Shown piece after piece: positions 22,142 to 31,868 of a stretch of DNA of 64,000 bases. This DNA comes from Metellina segmentata (taxonomy: Eukaryota; Arthropoda; Arachnida; Araneae; Tetragnathidae): the NCBI GenBank assembly GCA_947359465.1, contig OX375877.1, positions 68,488,698 to 68,552,697 of the forward strand, written 5' to 3'. The position numbers and the translations under genes are program-made. Below the pieces are notes generated by a model that saw nothing but the letters and a program-made list of their open reading frames with translations, searched no databases and was not told the DNA's origin. The first letter of the stretch is position 1. Each line of letters opens with the position of its first letter.

Positions 22142-22159
22142 CGAATTGTCACGGCACCA
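22142..22159 (-). other. Gypsy primer-binding site, arginine-tRNA-like
   Basis: On the minus strand, one base after the 5' LTR, the sequence begins TGGTGCCGTGACAATTCG. Read on the plus strand it looks like a tRNA 3' end (GGTTCGAAT, then CACGGCACCA). It resembles the primer sites of arginine-tRNA-using Gypsy elements. The match to a specific tRNA is by memory and imperfect. Confidence 0.65.
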
Positions 22160-22160
22160 A

Positions 22161-22523
22161 TGAACCGGTGTTATCATCGTTTCAATGATAATGAATTAAA
22201 TGAACTATATTGACGAACTAAACAACTTTAATGCATATAAAAGTAAAAGCACAACATAAAACTCACATACCCATGGTCCTCTCGGTAACTCCGTTATTCT
22301 CGCCAGCTCAGCGCGGCTTGGGTCAGTCAGCTTCCTTCGGTCTCTCTCAATTCCCCTGCCTTCTCCAGTGTGTCGTTATCCAGTCTCGTTTTTTCTGTCG
22401 AGTTGAGAGGTGTTGCTTTTACGGGGTGGAGAAGGCAAGAGGGGTTGCCGCAGTGAGCTGGACCTGGGGTTGCTAGGTCGTGTTACCAGCGTAGTGATGA
22501 ACATGATACATTTCATCGTATCA
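22161..22523 (-). repeat. Gypsy 5' LTR
   Basis: The partner of the LTR at 15912, with the same 363-bp length and same termini. It should carry the promoter for the minus-strand transcript. No promoter element was securely identified. Confidence 0.93.
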
Positions 22524-22536
22524 CTACCTACCTACC

Positions 22537-22710
22537 TACCCATGGGGTATATTGTTTTCAGTAACAAGGGGTCGTGCTCCCGGGGTACCCAAACTATCTT
22601 TTCTGCTTCCATCCCATTCTATTCACCAATCCCTCTTTCCCACATTATCACGACTTTTTTTCAAGTTTGTCTTCTTTGGCATAGCTTGGTCAAATATGAC
22701 TGTAAAGCCT
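22537..22710 (+). repeat. Repeat D copy
   Basis: CCATGGGGTATATTGTTTTC, ATCTTTTCTGCTTCCATCCC, a pyrimidine-rich part and TTGGCATAGCTTGGTCAAAT appear in D-family order. Confidence 0.65.
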
Positions 22711-22832
22711 CAACAACTTATCAGCGGGTCTGAAAGACTTTTAAGACCCAAGCCAGCCAACCTATCCCATTAGATGTGTGATAATGTCAGGGTGAGTTTC
22801 GTCCTTTTTTCTTGAAATATGTGTAAGTAGGT

Positions 22833-25561
22833 TTAAGGTATCTGCCTACGTTGAAATGGTCATTTTCTGCCAAAAAATCAATTTGTCTTTTTTTGCAATT
22901 TTTGAAAGATTGAACTTTTACCTTTCTAGAAATGTATTACTTTTGTTTCTATGATTAGTAGAACGGAAGTTATAGTGAATTTAGTAAAACAAAAGTGAAA
23001 ATTTTCATACCGGAAGTGTTCGAAATTTTGGTAAACACAGTCATATGGTTTTGTTTTCAATGGGGGTTTTACGTTTTTATTTGCTTTTAAGGTTTTAAAC
23101 GATGAGTAAACCTCAAAATAATTATTTTTAAATATTTCAACTACATCTGGCAACACTTTTTTGCAATATTTCTTTTCTTGGATTGGCAATATTAATAGCT
23201 TTTAGATTGTTGTTTGTTTTCAAACTTTAGATTACGCTCCGTGTGGTATTGCTCTTGTTTCTGTAATATTCTGTTCAGCTAATTTTGAGATTTTACTAAA
23301 TAAATTTCATCTTGACATTAATAATGCCTAAACAAAGTACTGTGAGGAGAAAAAAGCGAAATTTTTATGGCAATCGCTTCACCAAAACGACTGTGAGTGC
23401 TGACGAAAATCTGAAGACTGCCAGCTCTTCAAAATTGGCTATTACTGCTGCAAATTCTAAAATTCAAGAAGATGTGAAAATGAATGGCAACAGGATATTT
23501 GATATATCAATATTAATATCTATAATTGCTGATCTCTGCTGCCCAGTGTGTTTGAATCCTGGCCTTCAACTTATGGAAGACTCAAAGTTTGGACTGTCTT
23601 CAAACATGTGCATAACTTGCACTTGCGGGTATGTCAGAGCATTTTGCACCACTTCAAAACATGACAAGCACAATATCATAAATTCCCTTCTTGTTTTTGG
23701 ATTGAGGCTTATTGGCAAAGGTTGTTCAGCTGGAAGAAAATTGCTTTATACCTTAAATTTGCCATTTCTTTCTAAAGCTGCTTTTAGAAGACACGAGCTT
23801 CAACTTTTGAACGTTATCAAATTAGTCTCTGTAGAAAACATGACTAAAGCTGCAGCAGAAGTCAAAACCAAGAAAGGAAGCACCTGTGGTGTATCAGTCG
23901 ATGGAACATGGCAGAGGCGGGGATATTCATCGCTAAATGGATGTGTATCTGCCATATCCATTGATACCGGCAAAGTGTTGGATATCGAAGTGCTATCGCA
24001 ATACTGTAGAATATGTGCTACAGATAAGAATGCTCCCATCCACTCCTGCTCAAATCACCAGGGATCCTCCTCTAGCATGGAGTCGGTTGGATCATTTAGG
24101 ATGTTTGAAAGATCTGTCCCCAACCGAAATCTACAATATACCGAGTATTATGGAGATGGTGATTCAAAGGGACATGAGGTAGTCAGGGATATTTATGGCA
24201 AAAATACGGTTTTGAAACTGGAATGCATAGGGCATGTCCAGAAGCGGGTAGGATCTCGGCTTCGCAAACTGAAAAAGATGAAGAAAGGTTTAGGGGGGAA
24301 AGGTAAACTGACAGACAATTTTATTAATAAATTGCAAAATTACTATGGCATAGCTATACGAAGCACCAGTGGCAACCTGCAGGGCATGCAATCAGCTGTG
24401 ATAGCTGCTTTTTTCCACTGTTGCTCTAATGCTAAGAAATCCTACCATGGCCAGTGCCCACACGGACCAGACAGCTGGTGTAAATTTCAAAGGGCAATGC
24501 ATTGTGGAAAAACTGTTAATGATAAATCTCCTGGTCTTCCTGAGTCAGTGATGAACCTTGTAAAACCTACATATATGAGTTTGTGTGATCAATCTCTCCT
24601 TTCGAAATGCCTTCATGGAAAGACACAAAATAATAACGAGAGTTTAAACAATGTTATATGGAGCATCCTTCCAAAGGAAACCTTTGTAGAACTGCAAACA
24701 CTGACTTTGGGGGCAAACATTGCTGTGCTGTTATTCAATTCTGGGTTGTTAGGTCTATTACCTGTATTTGAAAAGCTAAATATTCAGATAGACCCAGAAA
24801 TGCATAAAAACTATTTCTCCCTCGATAACGAGAGAGTAAAGGCATCGAAGCGACAGTCATTGGTCTCTGTAAAAATAGGCCGAAAGAGAAAAAGGGGCTT
24901 AAGAAAATCTAGATTATCAAACTATGAACTTAAGGAAGGACTGACATATAAATCTGGGGAGTTTTGAGTTTTTCTTCAAATGCTGAGTGTTACTTTTCTT
25001 TAAACGAAATCTTTAAATTCATTTTCTACAAAACTTGTTTTTTGGTTATTTATGTTTACGTTAACACTTGCTACTCCTGAAGTTTTTGTTGTATCTTAAT
25101 GAAATTTTGTCAAAGCAATACATACATTATTATCTACTAAATGAACTATTAACTAAGCTCTAGGATTAAAATTAACAATTTATGAAGTGTTTAAATCCAA
25201 TAAAGTGTGCGATTTTTAAAAAGAAACTACATTATTTTACGAAAATTGTCATAAAGTAATCAATTTTCAAAAGTATCTTCAATATTATAGTTCATTTAGT
25301 AGCTAAGAGTTTAAATAACATTCTATGCCATGTAAAATTGAAATATTTTCAGTTAAATTAAGTGAGGACATGTTAACGTAAGTGCAAAATTTAGTTTAAA
25401 ATCTTCACAAATTTGCCAGTAATTTCATATATTATTGAAATATTGTTAAAATATTATTATATATGTTGATCTTAAGTTTAACTTGATTAAAAAATCTAAT
25501 TTTTTAAATTTAATTATGCATTTTTAAAAAAAAGTGCTCCGAACGTAGGCAGATACCTTAA
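22833..25561 (+). mobile_element. MULE-type DNA transposon with short inverted ends
   Basis: A 20-bp perfect terminal inverted repeat (TTAAGGTATCTGCCTACGTT at 22833-22852, its complement at 25542-25561) brackets 2.7 kb with one transposase gene. The flanking 10-mers (GTAAGTAGGT and GTAAGCCGTG) agree at only 6 positions, so no secure target-site duplication is claimed. Such short ends are unlike classic plant Mutator but are acceptable for animal MULE-like groups. Confidence 0.85.
23324..24967 (+). CDS. Mutator-like transposase, uninterrupted
   Basis: This is a predicted DDE transposase that would excise and insert the element. I choose the ATG at 23324 (MPKQSTVRRKKRN, basic and nuclear-localisation-like) over the in-frame TTG at 23312; this gives 547 residues. 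Cysteine pairs near residues 73-110 suggest an N-terminal zinc-binding region. The catalytic core is recognisable as SVDGTWQRRGYSS (D193), YYGDGDSKGHE (D278/D280) and NNESLNNVIW (E439). A cysteine/histidine insert (CPHGPDSWC) sits between the second and third catalytic positions. The C-terminus is basic (KIGRKRKRGLRKSR). No stop or frameshift interrupts it, which is rare in this window. Family assignment is from recognised motifs, not a search. Confidence 0.88.
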   Translation: MPKQSTVRRKKRNFYGNRFTKTTVSADENLKTASSSKLAITAANSKIQEDVKMNGNRIFDISILISIIADLCCPVCLNPGLQLMEDSKFGLSSNMCITCTCGYVRAFCTTSKHDKHNIINSLLVFGLRLIGKGCSAGRKLLYTLNLPFLSKAAFRRHELQLLNVIKLVSVENMTKAAAEVKTKKGSTCGVSVDGTWQRRGYSSLNGCVSAISIDTGKVLDIEVLSQYCRICATDKNAPIHSCSNHQGSSSSMESVGSFRMFERSVPNRNLQYTEYYGDGDSKGHEVVRDIYGKNTVLKLECIGHVQKRVGSRLRKLKKMKKGLGGKGKLTDNFINKLQNYYGIAIRSTSGNLQGMQSAVIAAFFHCCSNAKKSYHGQCPHGPDSWCKFQRAMHCGKTVNDKSPGLPESVMNLVKPTYMSLCDQSLLSKCLHGKTQNNNESLNNVIWSILPKETFVELQTLTLGANIAVLLFNSGLLGLLPVFEKLNIQIDPEMHKNYFSLDNERVKASKRQSLVSVKIGRKRKRGLRKSRLSNYELKEGLTYKSGEF

Positions 25562-25604
25562 GTAAGCCGTGATCTCTGAGGTAAAAAAAAAAGAATATAT
25601 TATT

Positions 25605-26015
25605 TTAAAGTAAGTGTTTCTCTGTCTGGGGGGTCGTATCTGTATGTAAGCAGTGTCTTGACGAATCTGTGGCGCTTACAATAATGAAATTTGGCACACA
25701 GGTAGTCCTAATTTTTTCGATTTTTTTTGTGCAGCCCGAATTTTAAAACTTAATGTAGAACATTTTAAAATTAATTTATTAGTATTTTTCACACTTTCCG
25801 TTCTTTTGGGGAAAATGACGTCATAGTTCATCGATTGAAGAAAGGAAGGAATTTGCGATTTTCTACCTTGGAACGGTGCCAAAGTTACGACGGAGCCTGA
25901 CGTCACATTGGAGAACGGACAGATTCTGCGTTTTTCTTCCCAATACCTTTGGAACCATGCTACGTTTTGGCGAGCGTCAGCGAGCAGTGGTTACACCCGA
26001 CCTCACGAAAAAAAT
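25605..26015 (+). mobile_element. Degraded Helitron fragment
   Basis: Blocks such as GAAATTTGGCACACAGGTAG match the Helitron at 39225. The phrase GCGAGCGTCAGCGAGCAGTG near 25972 resembles the 3' part of the Helitron at 52585-53191. Neither terminus is intact. Confidence 0.5.
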
Positions 26016-26406
26016 AGTCACGTGGAACGCCATGCTGGCCACGCAGTGACTAGTATTATGATAAGAGTAGAGATGTTAACAAGAGAAGAATGACTTGACT
26101 TAAAAAAATGTTGAACATCAAAAATACGCAACTCAAAATGAAAATTTTATACTTTCAAATATTGGTTATTATTTATACTGTCATGGAAATCGTATCGGGA
26201 AGCATTTTTAAAAACTTGGGAGGAAAACATATTATTTCGTAGTTTTATTAAATTCCTATTTCGTTTCGTGCTGTTAACTCAGCTGACAAAGTGATTCAAG
26301 ACCCGTTTGCAGCAATTCCGAGAATATTCCCCCTAGTTACAAGCAATTTTCGTTGTTATATATTCGAGGCAAACGATTGCACATGTCAAACTACCTGTTC
26401 ACTGAT

Positions 26407-26470
26407 TTCGATTGACCTGCTGAGTGATTAGCGCTCTGACCTTCTGTTCCAGACTCTGGGTTCCAATCTC
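26407..26470 (+). repeat. Degenerate tRNA-like SINE head
   Basis: CTGAGTGATTAGCGCTCTG looks like an A box and GGGTTCCAATCTC like a B box. I see no cloverleaf good enough for a tRNA gene and no recognisable body after it. Confidence 0.35.
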
Positions 26471-26517
26471 GGTTTAGACATGAGGTTCGTAGAGATTAGT
26501 AATTCACTTTATATATA

Positions 26518-27804
26518 GGTTGTCCAAAAATTCACGCAAGAAGTAATTTTGATAGAAAACACAGGTTTATCATTAAAAATTGTAAATTTTTTATTGATTC
26601 ATAAAGTATACAGTATAGGGTTATGTATGGAATAGCATATCGGGTAAATGGCCTCCAAGGCTTTGCTGGCACGTATGTACTCTTTTGCTGAAATTTTCCA
26701 TGAACGTTTTCCATAAATGTGGCTCAATTTCGTAGATACAGCGCTCCATTTCCTCCTTCAAGGCTTGGGTAGTCGCAGGCTTCTTGGCCAAAATCTTTAG
26801 TTTTAAAAAATAAACCAAAGTAAAAAGTCCAACGGCGTTAAATCGCATGATCTGGGTGGCCAATTCTGATCGCCAAAAAGGGAAATTACACGACCAGGAA
26901 ATGACTCATGCAGTAATTGAATTATTTAAACGGGCTGTATGGCATGTGGCACCGTCTTGTTGAAACTACGTGTCGTCCACATTCATATCTTGCAATTTAG
27001 GCACAAAAATTGAATTACCATGTCACGATAACGAGCACCATTAACTGTTATTGCTTGACCAGCGCCATTTTCGAAGAAGAATTTTCCGATGATGCCTTCA
27101 ACCCAAAATCCGCACCAAACAGTGACTCGTTGTGGATGCATTTTTTTCTCAACAATCACACGTGGATTTTCTGAACCCCAAATGCGACAATTTTGTCGAT
27201 TAATCAAGCCATCAAGATGAAAATGAGCCTCATCGCTGAAGATGATTTTGTTCGAAGAATCAGCATCCTCTTGTTCCATAATCCATTCAACGAACTCTAT
27301 TCGCTGTGCGTGGTCAGTAGGCCTCAGTTCTTGAGTCAATTGAACTTTTTCAAAGCATGAAGATGCAAATCTTTCGTGAGAATACGCTGTAGAGAGCTTC
27401 TCGAAGTGTCCAATTCTTGACCACTGTGCCGAATTGAAGTCCCTGGACGCTCAGAAACACTCACGAACTGCTTCCGATGTTTTGTGTTGACGGACGGTCA
27501 GTGTGTTTAAGATCCTTAATTTATCCAGTCTCCCTAAATTTTTTTAATTAATCTCGTCAAAGTTGATGAAGTTAAAGCACTATTCCGACCATATTTTGTA
27601 CGAAAATTGTGAACTGTAGCTGCCAAACCTTCATTACTTTTTAAACATTGCTCAACAATGAAAACGCGTTGTTCTTTCGTGTAGCGCTCCATTTTTAATA
27701 ACCCTGAGCTGTCAGCTGTCATGCTGTCTCTTTTTTTTCGTTGGCAACACTTTATCGCACAAATGGTGCAAAATTCAAATCTTGCGTGAATTTCGGGATA
27801 CCCT
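26518..27804 (-). mobile_element. Mariner-like element, decayed
   Basis: The left end (GTCCAAAAATTCACGCAAG) and the complement of the right end (ATCCCGAAATTCACGCAAG) form an imperfect inverted repeat. They bracket a broken minus-strand transposase. The outermost bases and the target duplication are uncertain by a few bases. Confidence 0.8.
26632..27690 (-). pseudogene. Tc1/mariner-superfamily transposase remnant
   Basis: The N-terminal helix-turn-helix part (MERYTKEQRVFIVEQCLKSN, 27690-27534) is followed after a break by the catalytic region with FSDEAHFHLDG (first D) and VTVWCGFW (27339-26983). The next frame carries FQQDGATCH (second D) near 26970. A further shift precedes WPPRSCDLTPLDF-like coding and the C-terminus ending QQSLGGHLPDMLFHT at 26621. 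At least three frame breaks make this inactive. The family is the one often mis-annotated in arthropods as SETMAR or Tc3-type transposase. Confidence 0.8.
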
Positions 27805-27864
27805 TTTACTACCCATACGCCGTGGTCTTACTATCTCGCGTATGCTAAAAGAGAAGAAAAAAAA

Positions 27865-28157
27865 AGATCGTTTAGGCGATCGAAAGGGTCCTGGTTCGAA
27901 TCCGGGTCAGTGCATGGATTTTTGTAAGCGTATGGTGTAGGAGAAGCTGTCGCATCTTAAATTTGTCGTGGCCGAAAGTCCTCACGTAGGGTTGACGTGG
28001 AAGGTTGGAGAGTGGGGTGCCAGCCTATGCGTTGCCTCGTCATTTGACCGTGGTACAAAATTACGTGGTGTTGCCTTTGGATCTCTCCCTTAGGGGATTG
28101 ATCCCGGACTGCCGTCAATAGCCCGTTATGTTGCTCTAGTACGACGTTAATTAAAAA
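27865..28157 (+). repeat. SINE family A, 5' head altered
   Basis: From GGTCCTGGTTCGAATCCGGG through TTAAATTTGTCGTGGCC, GATCCCGGACTGCCGTCAAT and TAGTACGACGTTAATTAAAA the A order is complete. The sequence before the B box is unrelated to the family head. Confidence 0.8.
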
Positions 28158-28683
28158 ATATCTATTTTAATTTACATAATATTTTGCATGCATGTGAATC
28201 AAACTAGGGCACTATTAAACATTTTTCTATTTGGAGAGTATCATTCCATTGTTCAGCTGAAAAGATTTTGTACCATATCACTTGAACATTTTTCGACAAA
28301 AGCATATGTATAATGCATTTTGGTACACAGGTTAAACAAAACTGAAGAAAACTTCAAACTTAGGAAGTATGAACTTCTTACTAGGGATGTCAACTCAGAA
28401 AGTAACCGTTTTTTTTCGTTCGGTTATAACTGCCCCGGCTTAACTGAGTAAAATAAAACCGGTTTAAAAAAAATAACTAGAAAAAATAAACTTCAAGGTG
28501 TTTCTATTTAAATGTATATAAAAAAAATGCTAAATGTCGTTAACAGTTTTTATTTATCATATCACAACTGTTACAAAAATTCACATTAATTCTAAAATAA
28601 ACCAAAACTTAATTGTTTCAAAATGAAGGTACACAAACTAATAGAATAATTAAAACATTAGTTACCTTGTTAGATTGTATTAT

Positions 28684-29880
28684 CTATTCAACCCAATCAT
28701 TTTTATTTACTTTGCCCATAAATATTCGCTCAGTTATATGCTGGTTAGTTAATCGACTTCTGTCATCCGAAACCACAGAATTCAGAGCAGATACTAATCT
28801 TTCAGTTAACACTGAACTTCCAACAACTGTCAAATACTTAAAAGCTAGCAATGCTAATGCAGGTGAACATGTCTTTTTTTGACCCCCAAATTCAAGTGGA
28901 CTACTATCCCTTAACAACAGAGGCTACTGCAAATATAGTTTGAGCTCATTGGGAAATTAAGCAGCTGCACCCTGCGATTTTGGAAAAATGGATTTTGTCA
29001 AATTTTTGTCACGTGTTGCCCAAAGTAGGCTTGGGTTTGTTGAGTCGAAACTCTCTGGTATTGCTGAAGGAGGCGAATTTTTTCCTGATTGATTCAGGCA
29101 GTGCGTTAACTCTTTGCTGACTTGGGAAACTGCTTGACTAGCAATTGTGGAAGACATATAAAGGTATATAAACTACTTCCGATAGTTGTTCAATTTCTGA
29201 TCCAGGGAACATGCGGGGAACTCATTTAAAGTTGTGATTTGCCAACACACGTGCGACATATGGAGATAAATGGATAAATCTCTCCAACATGGCATAAGTG
29301 CTATTCGACCTTGTTGAGACGGATTGAGTAAAAATAATATTTCCTTCTGCTTTTCCTTCTCTTAGTTGTTCGCTCCTCAGATTATTCATAAAAAAATGTG
29401 CCTAGAAAACTTTATTATTTGCTTTATTTCCCAATGAGCTCTTGTAATTTCGAATTGGCACCATTCTCTAATCCTTCCATTATAACTAAATTTAGCACAT
29501 GGGCAAAACAATGTATATACTTCCCTTCACCAAATAATTTTTTACTCCTGAAATCATGTTAGTTCCTCCATCAGTACATACAGACACTATTTTAGATTTT
29601 GGTATTTTAAATGAGTCCAAGAGGTCCCCGATTTCCGATGACATGTACTCTCCATTATGCGGCGACGAAAGTTTTCGAATACCGAGCATTATTGTCTCTA
29701 GGAGGTAATCATCAGGACCTGTAATATAGCAATAAAATTACTAATGTAAAAATATTATCGCTCAAAATAAGTAAAGTAATAGTTGCTGCAATCCTTACAG
29801 ATAAAGTGAGCTGTCGCAACTAAAAAGCTCCGACTGGTATTGACTACTGAGCAGATATCAGCAGTAAGGGGAAAATGTTG
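28684..29880 (-). pseudogene. hAT transposase remnant with a recognisable intron
   Basis: Read on the minus strand, the first stretch (about 29880-29799) encodes a segment like TSRSFLVATAHFI. Then comes a 79-bp intron (29720-29798) with GTAAGG at its 5' end and ATTACAG at its 3' end. The reading continues with GPDDYLLETIMLGIRKLSS and VCTDGGTNMISG. A shift leads to CFAHVLNLVI, a hallmark of hAT transposases. The C-terminal dimerisation region (ALALLAFKYLTVVGSSVLTE) lies at 28917-28684. Frame breaks between these blocks make it a pseudogene. Confidence 0.82.
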
Positions 29881-30343
29881 AACATCCACCATTTTTTTTT
29901 ACTTATCAGTAAATTGATGATAGCACTATACCGTGAGGACACCATCTGTGTCACCAGTAAGCACATAAATATTTAACTTATTTTGGTCTTAGAAAGAGGG
30001 ACTTGAATATTTCAATTGGTAATAAAGTTCTTAAGGTATTTCTAGAATTCCGCATAGACTAAACAATGTAAAGTCAGAGAATGAGAACAAGCTATGTCAC
30101 TGGAGTGGTTGAAAAGGGATAAACAATGTGGATCTTGAAAAATCAGATATGCAAAATTAATCATTTGCATCCCATGAACACAGGCCACGAATATAATTTT
30201 CTTGAATTTTCGGAGCCGTTTTTTTTTCTCCGGTTATTAGTTTTTAAAATAACAACCGCGGTTATAACCGTGCCAAGAAAACACCGAAAAAAACCTGTTT
30301 ACCAAAACGAAAGAACCAACTTATCTGTTTAACCGGAAATATA

Positions 30344-31846
30344 CAGGGTGGTCCCGAATTCATGGTACAAACTTTAATGGTAGGTACAGGACATTGTAAC
30401 AATGATTTATTGTATAGGAATGTATAGTCGCAAGTGACGCGGTGAGGCGAAAACAGGGGAAATAACGGCCGAAAGGAAAAACAAAGATTTTATTGAAAGC
30501 GTTGTTGACAAGTGTCATGTTTACAGTAATTGTTCAAAATTGCGCCCACCAGTATCGATACATGCTTGACAGCGTCGGTGGAGCGATTGGCGTACACGTT
30601 CAAAGATGCCTGGTATTTCACGCACACCTGCAGCAGCTACAGATAAGCGAGCGACGAGATCCTCATCTGAGTCAACTGGAGTCTCATAAACAAGATGCTT
30701 TAGATGTCCCCATAAAAAGTAATCGAGGCTCGATAAATCGGGAGATCGGGGTGGCCAAGGGACTGGTCCACCACGCCCAATCCATCGAGTACCAAACGTG
30801 GCATTCAGGTAATTCCGTACATCAATGCTGAAGTGTGCTGGCGCCCCATCGTGCTGAAACCACATGCGGTTACGAATGGCGATCGGAACATCATGCAGCA
30901 GTTGTGGTAACACTTCTTTCAGAAAAATAAGATAGCTTCCGCCAGTGAGCCGCGTGGGTAGTAAGTATGGGCCAATCAAAAAGTCGTTCACAATACCAGC
31001 CCACACATTAATACTGAAACGTTGTTGAAACGCATGTCGACGCGTTGCATGTGGATTATCGGTTGCCCACACATGGGAATTGTGCGCATTAAAGACACCC
31101 TCGCGTGAAAATGTCGCTTCATCTGTAAATAGCACATAATCTACGAAATCCGGCTGCAACGCACATTGCTGCATCACCCACAGGCAGAAGTTCACGCGGC
31201 GAGGATAATCTGCCGGATTCAATGCTTGTACTTTCTGAAAATGGAAGGGGTGTAAGCGATTTTCGTTTAACACTCTGCATACAGTCTGATGACTCACACC
31301 TACGTCACGCGCAACAGTTCTTGTGCTTGACTCGGGTCTATCAGCCACAATGTTCAAGATGCTTTCTTCCAGCCTTGGAGTGCGTACAGCTCTTACTCGA
31401 CCAGCGCCATGTCTGTTGACGTCGAACGCACCTGTTTCACAAAGTTGACGATGTAACCGTTGAAAAATTCTATGATCCGGCATTCGTCGATCAGGATACT
31501 CCGCGCGATACATTCGTAACGCAGCTCTGCCGTTACCATTTGCACGGCCGTACATGTAATGCATGTCTGCTTTTTCTGCATACGTAAAGTCACCCATCGT
31601 CTACGGCAGCACAATTGTGAATGGCGCTTTTCCCTACTGCGATGCATCATGTTCAACAGCGGCTAGACATCTACTGCCCTCTACCGGCAATGATACCAAC
31701 CGATCACTCCATTTTTCTTTCCTTTTATTTCCCCTGTTTACGCCTCACCGCGTCACTTGCGACTATACATTCCTATACAATAAATCATTGTTACAATGTC
31801 CTGTACCTACCATTAAAGTTTGTACCATGAATTCGGGACCACCCTG
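30344..31846 (-). mobile_element. Tc1/mariner-superfamily element with 122-bp inverted ends
   Basis: The ends read CAGGGTGGTCCCGAATTCAT inward from both sides and stay nearly identical for about 122 bp (30344-30465 and 31725-31846). TA stands on each side (30342-30343, 31847-31848). The element contains one uninterrupted transposase and sits inside the hAT element. Confidence 0.93.
30521..31597 (-). CDS. Tc1/mariner-superfamily transposase, intact 358 aa
   Basis: This is a predicted DDE transposase acting on the surrounding long inverted ends. It starts at an ATG (31597), giving 358 residues with no stop. An N-terminal DUF4817-like helix-turn-helix region (residues 1-60) precedes a second DNA-binding part (LEESILNIVAD, VARDVGVSHQTVCRVL, residues 77-111). 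Catalytic positions are D159 (FTDEATF), D250 (QHDGAPAH) and D292 (SPDLSSLDYFLWG); the last two have 41 residues between them. A 41-residue spacing ending in D differs from classical mariner (34, D) and Tc1 (34, E). Length and motifs are those of a complete protein. Confidence 0.9.
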   Translation of the reverse strand: MGDFTYAEKADMHYMYGRANGNGRAALRMYRAEYPDRRMPDHRIFQRLHRQLCETGAFDVNRHGAGRVRAVRTPRLEESILNIVADRPESSTRTVARDVGVSHQTVCRVLNENRLHPFHFQKVQALNPADYPRRVNFCLWVMQQCALQPDFVDYVLFTDEATFSREGVFNAHNSHVWATDNPHATRRHAFQQRFSINVWAGIVNDFLIGPYLLPTRLTGGSYLIFLKEVLPQLLHDVPIAIRNRMWFQHDGAPAHFSIDVRNYLNATFGTRWIGRGGPVPWPPRSPDLSSLDYFLWGHLKHLVYETPVDSDEDLVARLSVAAAGVREIPGIFERVRQSLHRRCQACIDTGGRNFEQLL

Positions 31847-31868
31847 TATTGACATCCCTACTTCTCAC

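Larger units (their letters stand above)
15912..22523 (-). mobile_element. Complete Ty3/Gypsy LTR retrotransposon
   Basis: Two LTRs of 363 bp flank gag, protease, reverse transcriptase/RNase H and integrase on the minus strand. CTAC stands on both sides (15908-15911 and 22524-22527), a 4-bp target-site duplication. A primer-binding site and a polypurine tract lie where expected. The order protease-RT-RNase H-integrase is that of Ty3/Gypsy, not Copia or BEL/Pao. I see no envelope-like frame in the 1.07 kb between integrase and the 3' LTR. The interior has three frame changes along gag-pol, all in the -1 sense. Only the gag/protease one looks natural. Confidence 0.95.
28382..31860 (-). mobile_element. 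hAT element interrupted by a Tc1/mariner-type element
   Basis: Terminal inverted repeats of 12 bp (TAGGGATGTCAA at 28382, TTGACATCCCTA at 31849) are flanked by 8-mers CTTCTTAC (28374-28381) and CTTCTCAC (31861-31868), a 7-of-8 target-site duplication. The interior holds broken hAT transposase coding on the minus strand and, at 30344-31846, an inserted 1.5-kb element five bases from the hAT right end region. Without the insert the element is about 2.0 kb. Confidence 0.88.

Noticed and set aside
23800..24039. 79-aa minus-strand frame inside the MULE
   Set aside because: Shadow of the transposase on the opposite strand.
26983..27339. SETMAR-like histone methyltransferase
   Set aside because: The similarity is to the mariner-derived transposase part only; no SET domain is present.
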